From Kineosporia rhizophila (GTDB lineage Bacteria > Actinomycetota > Actinomycetes > Actinomycetales > Kineosporiaceae): a DNA stretch of 64,000 bases. The notes beneath the pieces were generated by a model that saw only the letters and a program-made list of their open reading frames with translations, made no database searches and was not told the DNA's origin. Below are positions 25,753-34,989 of this stretch, one piece after another. The stretch lies in the NCBI RefSeq assembly GCF_021277265.1, contig NZ_JAJSOH010000004.1, positions 310,001-374,000 on the forward strand, given 5' to 3'. The position numbers were made by a program, and so were the translations under genes. How positions within the stretch are numbered: position 1 is the stretch's first letter; each line of letters starts with the position of its first letter.

Positions 25753-28700
25753 AGGTTCTGCCTTTCCACCCTCGAGGTCTGCGCATCTCGGCGCACGTTG
25801 AACCGCACCGGCACCCGGTCGGCCAGAGCCGGCACGTGCGTGATGACCCCGACCATCCGCTCGCCCCGGGCCAGGTTCTCCAGCGTCCCGGCCACCGTCT
25901 CCAGGGTGTCCGGGTCCAGCGTGCCGAACCCCTCGTCCAGGAAGATCGAGTCCAGCCGGGCCCCACCGGCACTGGAGAGCTGCGACATCTGCGACGAAAG
26001 CGCAAGCGCCATGGCCAGACTGGCCTGGAAGGTCTCACCACCGGAGAGCGTCTTCACCGAGCGCCGCGCGTCGGCGTCGGTGTGGTCGACCACCACGAGC
26101 TCGCCCTTGTCGTCGTGGTCGAGGTCGAACTGACCGTTGGACAGCTGCCGCAACGTGTCCGAGGCCTCGATGACCAGGCTCTCCAGCGCGGCCGTGGCCA
26201 GCCAGCGGGGGAAGCCGGTGGAGCGAAGCAGCTCGCCGAGCAACTTGGCCACCTGGGCGCTGCGCTCCTCGGCCGCACGCTCGCTCACCACCTGCGCCGC
26301 CTGCTCACGCCGCTCGCGCACCCGCGCCAGGGTGCCCCGCGCCTCGGCGTAGGCCCCGGTGGCGGCGGCAAGGGCGCTGGTGGCCAAATCGTCGCCAGTC
26401 ACCTCGATCGCGTGTTGTTTGAGGACGCTTGTCAGCTCGCCTCGCGCAGACTCGGACTGCTCGTGGCGTGCGGAGGTGGCAGCGCGAGCTGAGACCAGGG
26501 CCTCTTCACGCTCCCGCGCGGCTGCGCTGCTCCAAGCCGTGAGCACGTTCCACCCGCCCAGCAGGCTCCCCGGCGGCCGGGGGTCTTGCAGGGCGGGACC
26601 AGCGGAGGCGCGGGCTGTATCGGGGCCAGCTGCGGCCGCTTGGGCTGCAACCGGAGCGACGTCGGCTGTGGCAGTTTCGATGCTGCGGCCGCTGTCCCCT
26701 TCGCTTTCGGTGCTGCCGTCAGCACTCCCACTGTTGGCCACACTGCCCCATACCCCGTTGCCCTCGAGTTCGGGCGCCCCCAGGTGCACCACCGAGTCCC
26801 GAGTGCGCCGCAGCGCTGCCCACCCTTCAGTGAGCCGCCCCTCCAGCGAGGCAAGCTGCTGACGCGCCTTCTCCCGCCCACGCCGAGCCTCGCGCAAGGC
26901 CACGTCGGTCTGGCGGGCAGCCGCTTCGAGGTGGGCGATGTTCTCCAGCTGAGCCTGGGCCTCTTCAAGGGCAACGGCGGAATTCAGGGCGGAACCCAGC
27001 TCAGCGATCCGCCGCTCAGCCTGCGCCAGAGCCGCCCTGGCCCGTTCCACCTCCGCGAGGGCCTGCTGCTGCACCGTGCGCGCGGCCCGCAGCGCGGCCT
27101 CGCTCTCGGCGAGCTCCTTGCTGGCGAGCTGCAGCTGCGCGTCGGCCGTAGCCCGGCTCTCCCGCGCTGCGCCCAGCTCCGAGGCCAGCGCCCCGGCCCG
27201 CTCACCGGCCCACTCGATCAGGGTGCGCCAGGCCTCGGCCAGCGAAAGATTTTCCACAGCAGGTGCCCCGAGGGCGACCAGAGGATCCCGCGTCTGCCCG
27301 AGCCCGCTGCGGATGCGGGCCTCGGTGGCGGCAAGCTGTTCGACCCGGGAACGGGCAGCATCGGCCTTGGCCCGAGCCTGCCGCACGAGCACGGAGGCCT
27401 GCCGTTGAGCGGCCTCAAGCGCCTCGAGTTCGCCGAGAAGGCGGTCGGCGGTGGCGAGGTCGGGGCAGGCCCGGGGGAGCGAGCCCCTGAGCTCTTCGAT
27501 GCGCCGGCGGGTGGATTCGACGTTCGACTCCGCCACACTCTCGGCCCGCGCAACCCGGTTCAGCAGAGCCCGAGCCCGCTCCAGCTCAGCCTCGGCCGTG
27601 GCGATGGCCGCATCGGCCACGGCCAGCTCTCGCTCGGCCCCAGAGTTGGCCAAATCCGAGCTTGAGGCGACCTCGGAGCCAGGGACCGCGGGAAGCTCGG
27701 TAACGACCTGGGCGCACACCGGGCAGTCTTCCCCCGCCACCAGATGCCCCCGCAGGTTCAGGGCGGCGTGCCGCAGCTGCACCTCGTCCCGCCGATGCCG
27801 GGCATCCTGAACGGCCACGTTCTGCGTGCCGACGAGTGAGGCCGCCTCCTGCGCCTCCTTCTGTGCAGCCGAGACCCGTACCTCGAGTTCGGCCAGCCGT
27901 TCTTCCAGACTCGCTGCTTCTTCCAGCATGGCTCGGGCGCGCTCGAGCGGGCCTCTGGGTGGGCCGCTCGAGAGTGCCGTGGTGGCGGCTTCGTCGGCCG
28001 TTTCGGCCTCGGCGAGCACGGCCTGGGCGGCCTCGAGGTCTGCACGGGCCGTGGTGAGGTCGCGGTCTAGTTCGTCCAGACCGGAAGGGAGGGTGGGGCG
28101 GCTGAGGAGGTGGTGCTGGGCTTCCAGTTCGGCCACCTGGCGGCGGACTTCTTCGGCGGTGCGGGAGGCTCGCTCAGCGGCGGCCTGAGCCTGTGCCTGC
28201 CGCAGTTCGGCGGCGGTGACGGTGTGGCCGGCGCTCTCGTGGGTGCGCTGGGACTTGTCGGCCGCCGAGACCAGGGCCGGGTGATCGGCGGTGAGCCGGG
28301 CGAGTTCGGTGTGGTCTTTCACCGTCTGCTCGAGAGGGCCGCGGGCGGGGGCGGACGAAAGCTGTTCGCGGGCGGCGGTGTCGGCTGCTTCGGCCGTGGT
28401 CTCGGCCTGCGCGGCGGCCTCGGACGAGGAGCGAGCGCCGGCCCAGGCCTGGTCGATCTCGGAGACTCCGGCAGGCACGGCGATGGCTGCCAGCACGTTG
28501 CGCTCGCCGCCCAGGCGGTCTTCCAGTCTGAGCGCTTCGGCCAGGGCTTCTTGGGCCGAGGCCAGGCCGGGCAGGGCGGCCCGCACCTGGGTGACCAGGC
28601 CTTCGAGCTGCTGTTCACGCGCCAGGGCGGAAGCCTCGGCCTCGGGGGTGGCGTCGGCCAGGTCGCCGAGCGCCCGGTCGAGATGCTGCACCCTGTCCTG

Positions 28701-29285
28701 AGCCTGGGCGGCCTTCTCGTTGGCCCGCTGCTGGATCTTGTCGTAGTGCTCGGCCCCGATCAGGCGCAGCAGGATCTGCTGCCGGTTGCTCGGGGTGGAG
28801 TGCAGGAACTCGGCGAACGCGTTCTGCGGCAGCACCACGCACTGCCGGAACTGCTCGAAGGTGAGCCCGAGCAGTTTCTCGACCGCCTCGGTAACCTTGC
28901 TGTCGGCCGCGATCGAGTGCGTGACCTCATCGGGCTCACCGCGGCTCTGCAACGACGGCAGCCGCTCCAGCCGCTGGTTCTTCGCGGTGATCGAGGCCCC
29001 GGTGCGCCGCACCTCGCGGGCCACCACGTAGCGCTCGCCGGCCAGCTCGAACACCAGCCGGACCACCGCCCGGTTGCCGTGGGGCGAAAGGGCCATGCTG
29101 ACCGCGTTCTTGCGGCCCCAGCGCGGCGCCGAGCCGAACAGTGCGAACGTCATCGCGTCGACCAGGGTGGACTTGCCCGAACCGGTCGGCCCGACGATGG
29201 CGAAGTAATCGGCCTCCTCGAAGTCGACCACCGCCCGCTCGCGGAACGAGGCGAAGCCCTCCATCTCCAGCAGCACCGGCCTCAT
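25749..29285 (-). CDS. sbcC: SbcC/Rad50-type SMC ATPase
   Basis: 1178 residues from ATG 29285, overlapping the sbcD stop (ATGA). The N-terminal Walker A is AIVGPTGSGKSTLVDAMTFA. Long coiled coils surround a zinc hook, Cys521-Pro-Val-Cys524 (GEDCPVCAQ), which joins two molecules. The C-terminal half-ATPase has the signature LSGGETFQASLAMALALS and Walker B IFLDEGFGTLDPD. With SbcD it trims blocked or hairpin DNA ends. A roughly 60-residue Ser/Ala/Gly-rich stretch (about residues 845-905) interrupts the second coiled coil and looks like a disordered insertion. It is transcribed with herA, sbcD, nurA and the AlkZ-like gene. Confidence 0.95.
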   Translation of the reverse strand: MRPVLLEMEGFASFRERAVVDFEEADYFAIVGPTGSGKSTLVDAMTFALFGSAPRWGRKNAVSMALSPHGNRAVVRLVFELAGERYVVAREVRRTGASITAKNQRLERLPSLQSRGEPDEVTHSIAADSKVTEAVEKLLGLTFEQFRQCVVLPQNAFAEFLHSTPSNRQQILLRLIGAEHYDKIQQRANEKAAQAQDRVQHLDRALGDLADATPEAEASALAREQQLEGLVTQVRAALPGLASAQEALAEALRLEDRLGGERNVLAAIAVPAGVSEIDQAWAGARSSSEAAAQAETTAEAADTAAREQLSSAPARGPLEQTVKDHTELARLTADHPALVSAADKSQRTHESAGHTVTAAELRQAQAQAAAERASRTAEEVRRQVAELEAQHHLLSRPTLPSGLDELDRDLTTARADLEAAQAVLAEAETADEAATTALSSGPPRGPLERARAMLEEAASLEERLAELEVRVSAAQKEAQEAASLVGTQNVAVQDARHRRDEVQLRHAALNLRGHLVAGEDCPVCAQVVTELPAVPGSEVASSSDLANSGAERELAVADAAIATAEAELERARALLNRVARAESVAESNVESTRRRIEELRGSLPRACPDLATADRLLGELEALEAAQRQASVLVRQARAKADAARSRVEQLAATEARIRSGLGQTRDPLVALGAPAVENLSLAEAWRTLIEWAGERAGALASELGAARESRATADAQLQLASKELAESEAALRAARTVQQQALAEVERARAALAQAERRIAELGSALNSAVALEEAQAQLENIAHLEAAARQTDVALREARRGREKARQQLASLEGRLTEGWAALRRTRDSVVHLGAPELEGNGVWGSVANSGSADGSTESEGDSGRSIETATADVAPVAAQAAAAGPDTARASAGPALQDPRPPGSLLGGWNVLTAWSSAAAREREEALVSARAATSARHEQSESARGELTSVLKQHAIEVTGDDLATSALAAATGAYAEARGTLARVRERREQAAQVVSERAAEERSAQVAKLLGELLRSTGFPRWLATAALESLVIEASDTLRQLSNGQFDLDHDDKGELVVVDHTDADARRSVKTLSGGETFQASLAMALALSSQMSQLSSAGGARLDSIFLDEGFGTLDPDTLETVAGTLENLARGERMVGVITHVPALADRVPVRFNVRRDAQTSRVERQNL

Positions 29286-30460
29286 GCCGAAGCCCCTTCC
29301 GAACCGGCCGCCGTGACCTCGTCGCTCAGCTGGGCGAAGAGCCGGGCCACCGCGTCGTCCTTCACCCCGGACTGCTCGCAGTACCGCTCGAACAGCTCCT
29401 GCGGACTGCCGGTGGTGCGATCACGGTGCTGGGCCGAACGTTCGGCCGATCCGCTGAACTCCGGATCGATGCGCACCTCGAGCGCGTTGGGCAGCACATC
29501 GCTCACCGCCTCGCGCAGCCCGGCGCGGGCCGGTTCGCGCACCCAGACCCGAAGGTAGTCCTCGCCGAAACTGTCGGCCAAGGCTTCCAGTTCGGCCACC
29601 GTGCCGTGCACCGTGCGCAGCTTGCGGGCGCTGGTGATGGGCACGTCGGTGATCCGGGCCGGAGTGCTGGCCGTGGCCTCGACCAGGCAGACCACCGAGG
29701 TGTTGTCCTGCTCGCCGAAGTCGACCGCCACCGGCGAACCGCTGTAGACGACCGGGCAGGCAGCCGGCAGAGCCTGACGGCGGTGCAGATGCCCCAACGC
29801 GGCGTAGCTGCACTCGGCCGGGAAGACGCCGGCCGGCACCGAGTACTCGAAGATGGACTGTGCCTGCCGTTCACCGCCACCGAAGGCACCACCCGTGACC
29901 GTGAGGTGGGCCATGGCCAGGTTCACCGTGTCGTCGTGGAACTCGCCGCACAACTGCTCCAGCACGTCCCGCACCATCTGGTCGTAGGCGCCCACGTTCT
30001 CCGAAGGCGTCTGCGCCATCAGGTTCGCCGCTCGCACCGCATAACGCTGGGAGAGGAAAGGCAGCAGCGCAACCGTTGTGTCCTGCCCGTCGGACCGCGC
30101 CTTGAACCGCACCACGCCGCCGGAATCGGGCCGCCGGACATTGCCCAGCAGGTTGATGCCCGAGCGCCCCATCAGCGGGCGGAAAGCATCGAAGGTGCCG
30201 GGATGATCGTGGTTCCCGGCCAGGGCGATCACCTCGCACCCCAGATCGCGCAGCGCCAGCAGGGTGCGCACCACCAGATTCTGCGCCGCCGCACTGGGCA
30301 CCGCGTTCTCGTACAGGTCGCCTGAGATCAGCACCGCATCGACCTCGTTGCGACCGGCCACCTCGACGATCTCACGCAGCACCGCGCGCTGTTCGTCGAT
30401 CCGGTCACGGCCTTTGAGCTGCTTGCCGACGTGCCAGTCGGACGTGTGCAGGAACTTCAT
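29282..30460 (-). CDS. sbcD: SbcD/Mre11-type exonuclease
   Basis: 392 residues from ATG 30460. Calcineurin-like phosphoesterase motifs are complete: HTSDWHVGK (metal ligands), DAVLISGDLYENAVPS, LAGNHDHPGTFDA and YAALGHLHRRQALP. The Mn-dependent nuclease forms a complex with SbcC. The C-terminal capping region (from about residue 285) is DYLRVWVREPARAGLREAV. It follows herA by a 62-base gap and overlaps sbcC by 4 bases. Confidence 0.95.
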   Translation of the reverse strand: MKFLHTSDWHVGKQLKGRDRIDEQRAVLREIVEVAGRNEVDAVLISGDLYENAVPSAAAQNLVVRTLLALRDLGCEVIALAGNHDHPGTFDAFRPLMGRSGINLLGNVRRPDSGGVVRFKARSDGQDTTVALLPFLSQRYAVRAANLMAQTPSENVGAYDQMVRDVLEQLCGEFHDDTVNLAMAHLTVTGGAFGGGERQAQSIFEYSVPAGVFPAECSYAALGHLHRRQALPAACPVVYSGSPVAVDFGEQDNTSVVCLVEATASTPARITDVPITSARKLRTVHGTVAELEALADSFGEDYLRVWVREPARAGLREAVSDVLPNALEVRIDPEFSGSAERSAQHRDRTTGSPQELFERYCEQSGVKDDAVARLFAQLSDEVTAAGSEGASA

Positions 30461-30522
30461 CCGGACGGGCCTCCTCAGTACGGGTACGAACGAGATGGGG
30501 GATCAGCCGAACTCAACAGCCC

Positions 30523-32280
30523 TCAGAACGGCGGCTCTTCGTCTTCGAAAGCCGGTGGTAGCCGGGTGAACACGTCCGACCCCGGTTTCCGCACCGCAGG
30601 CGTGGCCGAGGCTGACGCTGAGGCCGGCGGAGCACCGGCATCCGGATGCGTGGCACACTCCGACAGGCGGGTGGCCCAGGCCGGGAAGGGGAACTCCACC
30701 GCCAGCGGCACCGGGATCTCCGGCTGGGCCACGAACATGGTGCCGGGCTTGACCAGCGTGGCCCGCTGCCGCTGGGACGGCGGCAGGAAACCGTATTCGG
30801 GACGCCCGGCCTCGGCCGGGTCGAGCCGGCCGACCACCTTGATGCTGCTGTTGCTGATGATCCGCCGCTCGACCTCGCTGGCGGTCTGCTGCGCGCCGAT
30901 CAGGATGATGCCCAGCGAGCGCCCCCGCTCGGCGATGTCGAGCAACGTGTCTTTGATCGGGCTGTTGCCCTCGCGGGGCGCGTACTTGTTCAGCTCGTCG
31001 ATCATGGTGAACAGCAGACTGCCCGGCCCGGCGGCCTCTTTACGCGCCGTCTCGGCAGCCAGCACCACACCGACCACGAAACGCTGCGCACGCTCTTGCA
31101 ACTGGTGCAGGTCGACCACGGTGATCTGCGCGTTCTCGGTGGAGACCCGGCGTGAGTCGTTCTTGGTCAGGTCGCCCCGCAGGATCTCCTTCAGCGGCCG
31201 CACCGACGAGATCAGCCGCCGGATGAAGGCGTTCGCCGTGCCCTGCCCGATCGCCGGGCCGGCCCAGGTGCTCCGGGTGGAGTCGTCGCTGAGCTTCTCC
31301 ACCACGAAGTCGACCAGAGCGTCGTAGGTGCGGATCGTGCGGCCCTCGAGCGTGACCGCCCCGTCGACCCCGGCCGGTTCGGCCTCGCGAGCCAGTTTGG
31401 AGGCGACGTTGTGCACGACCATCGTGTACTGATTGCGCTCGTCCTCGATGTCGGCGAAGACGTAGGGCAGCAGACCGTCGGCGCAGAACTCGGCCAGAGT
31501 CCACCAGAAGGCGTTGACCCCGCTGGTGCGCCCGCTGACGTAGGGGCGGGCCGTCGGGTCCTGCGGGGTGGGGGGAGCGAAGAACCCGACCGACTCGAAC
31601 GGCGCCGCGGGCAGGCCCAGCAGTGCGTAGTCTTCCCGCAGCCGGTCGTCCAGTCGGGTGTTCTGCTTGTCGAGGAACAGCAGGTCTTCGCCCTTGACGC
31701 TGAACACCAGCGCCTTGGAGTTGCGCCCGCCACCGCCCAGCACACCGGAGCGGAAGATGGAGTGCAGCAGCCAGAGCGCGAAACTGGTCTTGGTGGCGAC
31801 CCCGGAGATGCCGCTGATCGAGACGTGGGCGCCGCGCACGCCGTTGAGAAACTCGAGGTTCAGGTAGACCGGCGCCCCGTCGCGGCCGAGCCCGACCGGC
31901 ACCTTCTTCTGCATCTGGTCGAAGTAGAGCGCCCGCGCCCGTTCTTCCCCCTCGGCCCGGCGTGCCGCCTCACCCGGGCGGGGCGGCACGTACACCTCCG
32001 GATCGACCCGGGTGGTGGTGATCTCGGCGATCTCCTGCACCTGGGCGGGCAGCACCCCGTCGGCGATCAGGAACACGTCGGAACCGAAGCTGGCCCCCTC
32101 GTGCCGCGAGCGCACCTCGGTGACGATGCCCGACGTCATCACCGGCCCGACACCGGGGATCTCGCGCTGGGTGACCACCACGTCGTCCAGTTGCAGGTAG
32201 GCGTCGGACGCCACCGCGACGGCAAATTTCAGGGGCGTGGAGTCTTCCGTTCCGACCACCAGCCCGACCGCGTCGCTCAC
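30523..32280 (-). CDS. herA: HerA-like DNA translocase/helicase ATPase
   Basis: 585 residues from GTG 32280 (AAGGGG upstream). An N-terminal HAS-type barrel (SDAVGLVVGTEDSTPLKFAV onward) precedes a FtsK/HerA ATPase. The P-loop reads ISGISGVATKTSFA with Lys164; Thr stands where Gly usually precedes the Lys. Walker B is TMIDELNKYAP with Asp428-Glu429, followed by RGRSLGIILIGAQQ (sensor and arginine-finger region). HerA forms a hexameric ring on DNA and drives NurA. A Pro/Ala-rich tail ends the protein. It is the first gene of the repair operon. Confidence 0.87.
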   Translation of the reverse strand: MSDAVGLVVGTEDSTPLKFAVAVASDAYLQLDDVVVTQREIPGVGPVMTSGIVTEVRSRHEGASFGSDVFLIADGVLPAQVQEIAEITTTRVDPEVYVPPRPGEAARRAEGEERARALYFDQMQKKVPVGLGRDGAPVYLNLEFLNGVRGAHVSISGISGVATKTSFALWLLHSIFRSGVLGGGGRNSKALVFSVKGEDLLFLDKQNTRLDDRLREDYALLGLPAAPFESVGFFAPPTPQDPTARPYVSGRTSGVNAFWWTLAEFCADGLLPYVFADIEDERNQYTMVVHNVASKLAREAEPAGVDGAVTLEGRTIRTYDALVDFVVEKLSDDSTRSTWAGPAIGQGTANAFIRRLISSVRPLKEILRGDLTKNDSRRVSTENAQITVVDLHQLQERAQRFVVGVVLAAETARKEAAGPGSLLFTMIDELNKYAPREGNSPIKDTLLDIAERGRSLGIILIGAQQTASEVERRIISNSSIKVVGRLDPAEAGRPEYGFLPPSQRQRATLVKPGTMFVAQPEIPVPLAVEFPFPAWATRLSECATHPDAGAPPASASASATPAVRKPGSDVFTRLPPAFEDEEPPF

Positions 32281-32430
32281 GTGCCCAACCCCTTGCCCGA
32301 GTCGCCCAGTTCCGTCGCTCAAGAGACTAGGGAAGCCCACCGACAAAATGGCCCGCGACCCACCGCGGACACACAGCGCGAAAGCGTCATTCCGGAAAGT
32401 AGTCTGAGCCGCAGATCCGAAGGAGGAGTC

Positions 32431-32760
32431 ATGCCGTACGACCAGGAACTCGCCGAGCGGCTGCGTGCAGTCCTCGCCGGACGCGGTCCATTCACCGAGA
32501 AGAAGATGTTCGGCGGCCTGTGCTTCCTGGTCGGCGGCAAGATGGTGTTCGCCGCCAGTCACACCGGCGATCTGCTGGTGCGCGTCGACCCGGCCAAGTT
32601 CGACGAGTACACCGGGCGTGGGGCCGAGGAGGCGATGATGGGCCGCGACCGCCCGATGAGCCCGGGCTGGCTGACGGTCCCGATCTCCCGCCTCGAGAAC
32701 GAGTCAGAGCTGCTTTTCTGGACGGGGGTCGCCTTCGACTTCCACGCCACCCTCGGCTGA
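32431..32760 (+). CDS. TfoX N-terminal domain protein
   Basis: 109 residues from ATG 32431, with AGGAGGAG upstream. The pattern YDQELAERLRAVL, KKMFGGLCFLVGGKM, LLVRVDPAKFDE and MGRDRPMSPGW is the TfoX/Sxy N-terminal family. In gamma-proteobacteria TfoX activates competence genes, but short actinobacterial versions have no proven role. Its last 57 bases overlap the 3' end of the MMPL gene on the other strand. It is divergent from herA. Confidence 0.85.
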   Translation: MPYDQELAERLRAVLAGRGPFTEKKMFGGLCFLVGGKMVFAASHTGDLLVRVDPAKFDEYTGRGAEEAMMGRDRPMSPGWLTVPISRLENESELLFWTGVAFDFHATLG

Positions 32761-34815
32761 CTCACCCCGCGAGCCGAACGGCCACCACCAGTTGACCGGC
32801 CCGAGGGCAGCCACCAGGGCCGGGGCCAGCACCCCGCGCACGATCGTCGCGTCGATGATGATGCCCAGCGCCAGGCCGGTGGCCAGGATCTTCACGTCGG
32901 TGGTGGGGATCTGGCTGAGCGAGACGAACGCCAGGAACAGGATCAGCGCGGCACTGGTCACCAGCCGGCCGGTGCGTGAGATGCCGTGCACCGTGGCCTC
33001 GTCGGTGCTGTGTCCGGCGTCGTGCTCCTCCTTGATCCGGGACAGGAGAAACACCTCGTAGTCCATCGAGAGCCCGAACAGGAACGCGAAGATGGCGATC
33101 GGGATCCAGACCGTGACCGCTCCCGACGGCTCCCGGTCGAACAGCAGCTGAGTGCCGTGGCCGCCCTGCCAGATCCACACCGTGATGCCGAACGCGGCGC
33201 CCAGCGAGATCACGTTGAGCAGCAGCGCCTTGGCCGGCAGGGCGATCGAGCGCAGGGCCACCGCCAGCAGCAGGAACGTGATGGCAATGATGGCCAGCAG
33301 AATCCACCAGGCGTTGCCGTAGACGGTCTCGATGAAGTCCTGGTCCTGCGGCTGCACCCCACCGACCTGGGCCCCGAGGTCTTCAGCCGCATCGCGCACT
33401 TGCGTGGCAACCTCCGATCCGGCTCCCGAAGTGACGTCTTCCTGCGTCCACACATCGACCACGGCCTGGCCGTCGGCGGTCCGCCACTGCGCAGGGGCAA
33501 GCACCCCGGCGACCCCGTCGATGCCCTCGACTGCCGACACCACCTGCTCCGGCTGGTCGGTGAGGATCTCGATCGGCGCCGAGAGCCCAGCCCCGGGCCC
33601 GTCGCCCGACAACTCCGTCACCGCTACCGCGGCCGGGCTCTCCCCGGCGGCCAGCGAATTGTTTGTGGGTACGCCCAGGCGCAGGCCAAACGCTGGTAGG
33701 GCCAGCACGATGAGCAGCACGGCCGAGCCCACAGCCGACAGCCAGCGGTGCCGCACCACGAACGCGCCCACCCCGCGCCAGAGCCGGCTCTCCGGATTCG
33801 AGCTGCGTCGGTGCGGCCAGGACAGCTTCTGCCCGAACAACAGCAGCAACGCCGGCAGCAGGGTGAGTGAGGCAGCCACGCTGATCACCGGGATGAGCAG
33901 GCCGGTATAGCCCACGCTGCGCAGGAACGGCACCGGCATGGCGATCAGGGCGGCCAGGCTGATCGCCACCGTGACTCCGGAGAACAGCACCGACCGCCCG
34001 GCCGTGCGCATCGCCGTGTGCACCGCCTGCTCCGGCGTCGCCCCGTTCCCGGTCTCCTCCCGCCAGCGCGTGACCAGCAGTAATGCGTAGTCGATGGCCA
34101 CGCCCAGCCCGATCAGGGCCAGCAGGTACTGCACCACGAACGAGACGTCGGTGAGCCCGGTGAGCCCCCAGAGGATCGCGAACGTGGTCAGGATCGAGGC
34201 GGCGGCGATGATCAGCGGCATCAGGGCCAGGAACGAGCCGAACACCAAGGTCAGCACGATCGCGGCGCCGAGCCCTCCGGACAGCGTCTCGACCAGCGCA
34301 CTGCCCTGGACCTCACCCTCCTCGAAACCCAGCGCATCCCTGCCCGTGACCACCACGGACGTCCCTAGTTCGGTTTGCAGCTCTTCGGCCACCGGCCGCA
34401 AGGCCTCGAGCGCAACGGCGTACGGCTGTTCGGCCGCATCCGGCGCGGGGTAGATCAGCATCACTCCCGTAGTGCCGTCGTCCGACAGGAGGTCGGAACT
34501 GTCTGCGTAGCTGGCAATCCGCGCTCCCGGCAGCGCCTGACCGACTGCCTCGGAAATCGGTGCGGCGGTCTGCAGATCGACCTTCTGCTCACCGTCGCCC
34601 ACGGCCAGAAGCACCGGCGGGAAAGAGCCGCCCGATCCGATCCCCCTGAGGATGTCCATGTTGGCCTCGTAGGCGTCCTGCCCCGGAAGGCCGAAGTCGT
34701 AGGCGAGCCTTTCCGTGGCCTTAGGGGCAGCGAATCCGCCGAAGGCGGCCAGAGCGATCCACAGGGCGACCATCCACCAGGGACGGGCTACGACCAGCCG
34801 GGACAGGAAAGTCAT
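32704..34815 (-). CDS. MMPL-family (RND superfamily) exporter
   Basis: 703 residues from ATG 34815 (MTFLSRLVVARPWWMVALWI); longer upstream frames are unlikely. Two halves each have an external domain and a block of membrane helices. Proton-relay motifs are GVAIDYALLLVTRWREE and FGLSMDYEVFLLSRIKEEHD. It is a paralogue of the exporter at 20629-22869 but without an adjacent TetR gene. The extreme C-terminus is hydrophilic and encoded antisense to the end of the TfoX-like gene (32704-32760). Substrate is unknown. Confidence 0.9.
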   Translation of the reverse strand: MTFLSRLVVARPWWMVALWIALAAFGGFAAPKATERLAYDFGLPGQDAYEANMDILRGIGSGGSFPPVLLAVGDGEQKVDLQTAAPISEAVGQALPGARIASYADSSDLLSDDGTTGVMLIYPAPDAAEQPYAVALEALRPVAEELQTELGTSVVVTGRDALGFEEGEVQGSALVETLSGGLGAAIVLTLVFGSFLALMPLIIAAASILTTFAILWGLTGLTDVSFVVQYLLALIGLGVAIDYALLLVTRWREETGNGATPEQAVHTAMRTAGRSVLFSGVTVAISLAALIAMPVPFLRSVGYTGLLIPVISVAASLTLLPALLLLFGQKLSWPHRRSSNPESRLWRGVGAFVVRHRWLSAVGSAVLLIVLALPAFGLRLGVPTNNSLAAGESPAAVAVTELSGDGPGAGLSAPIEILTDQPEQVVSAVEGIDGVAGVLAPAQWRTADGQAVVDVWTQEDVTSGAGSEVATQVRDAAEDLGAQVGGVQPQDQDFIETVYGNAWWILLAIIAITFLLLAVALRSIALPAKALLLNVISLGAAFGITVWIWQGGHGTQLLFDREPSGAVTVWIPIAIFAFLFGLSMDYEVFLLSRIKEEHDAGHSTDEATVHGISRTGRLVTSAALILFLAFVSLSQIPTTDVKILATGLALGIIIDATIVRGVLAPALVAALGPVNWWWPFGSRGESAEGGVEVEGDPRPEKQL

Positions 34816-34989
34816 CAGGTTCTCCGTCGACCTCGGCGTCGGGGGACAGCCCAAGATCACACGGGCACTACCGGGCACGCTACCCACGCGGTCGACCCAG
34901 TGCCGCTCGGCCCGTACACCCTCAGATGTACGCCGGGACCGATCCGTGGGCTGACGATTACCTACCCCCAAATTCCTAGCCTTTAGGTC

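Noticed and set aside
26586-29558. Two long + strand open frames over sbcC
   Set aside because: They are shadows of the Glu/Ala-rich coiled coil, giving Leu/Gly/Gln-rich low-complexity translations.
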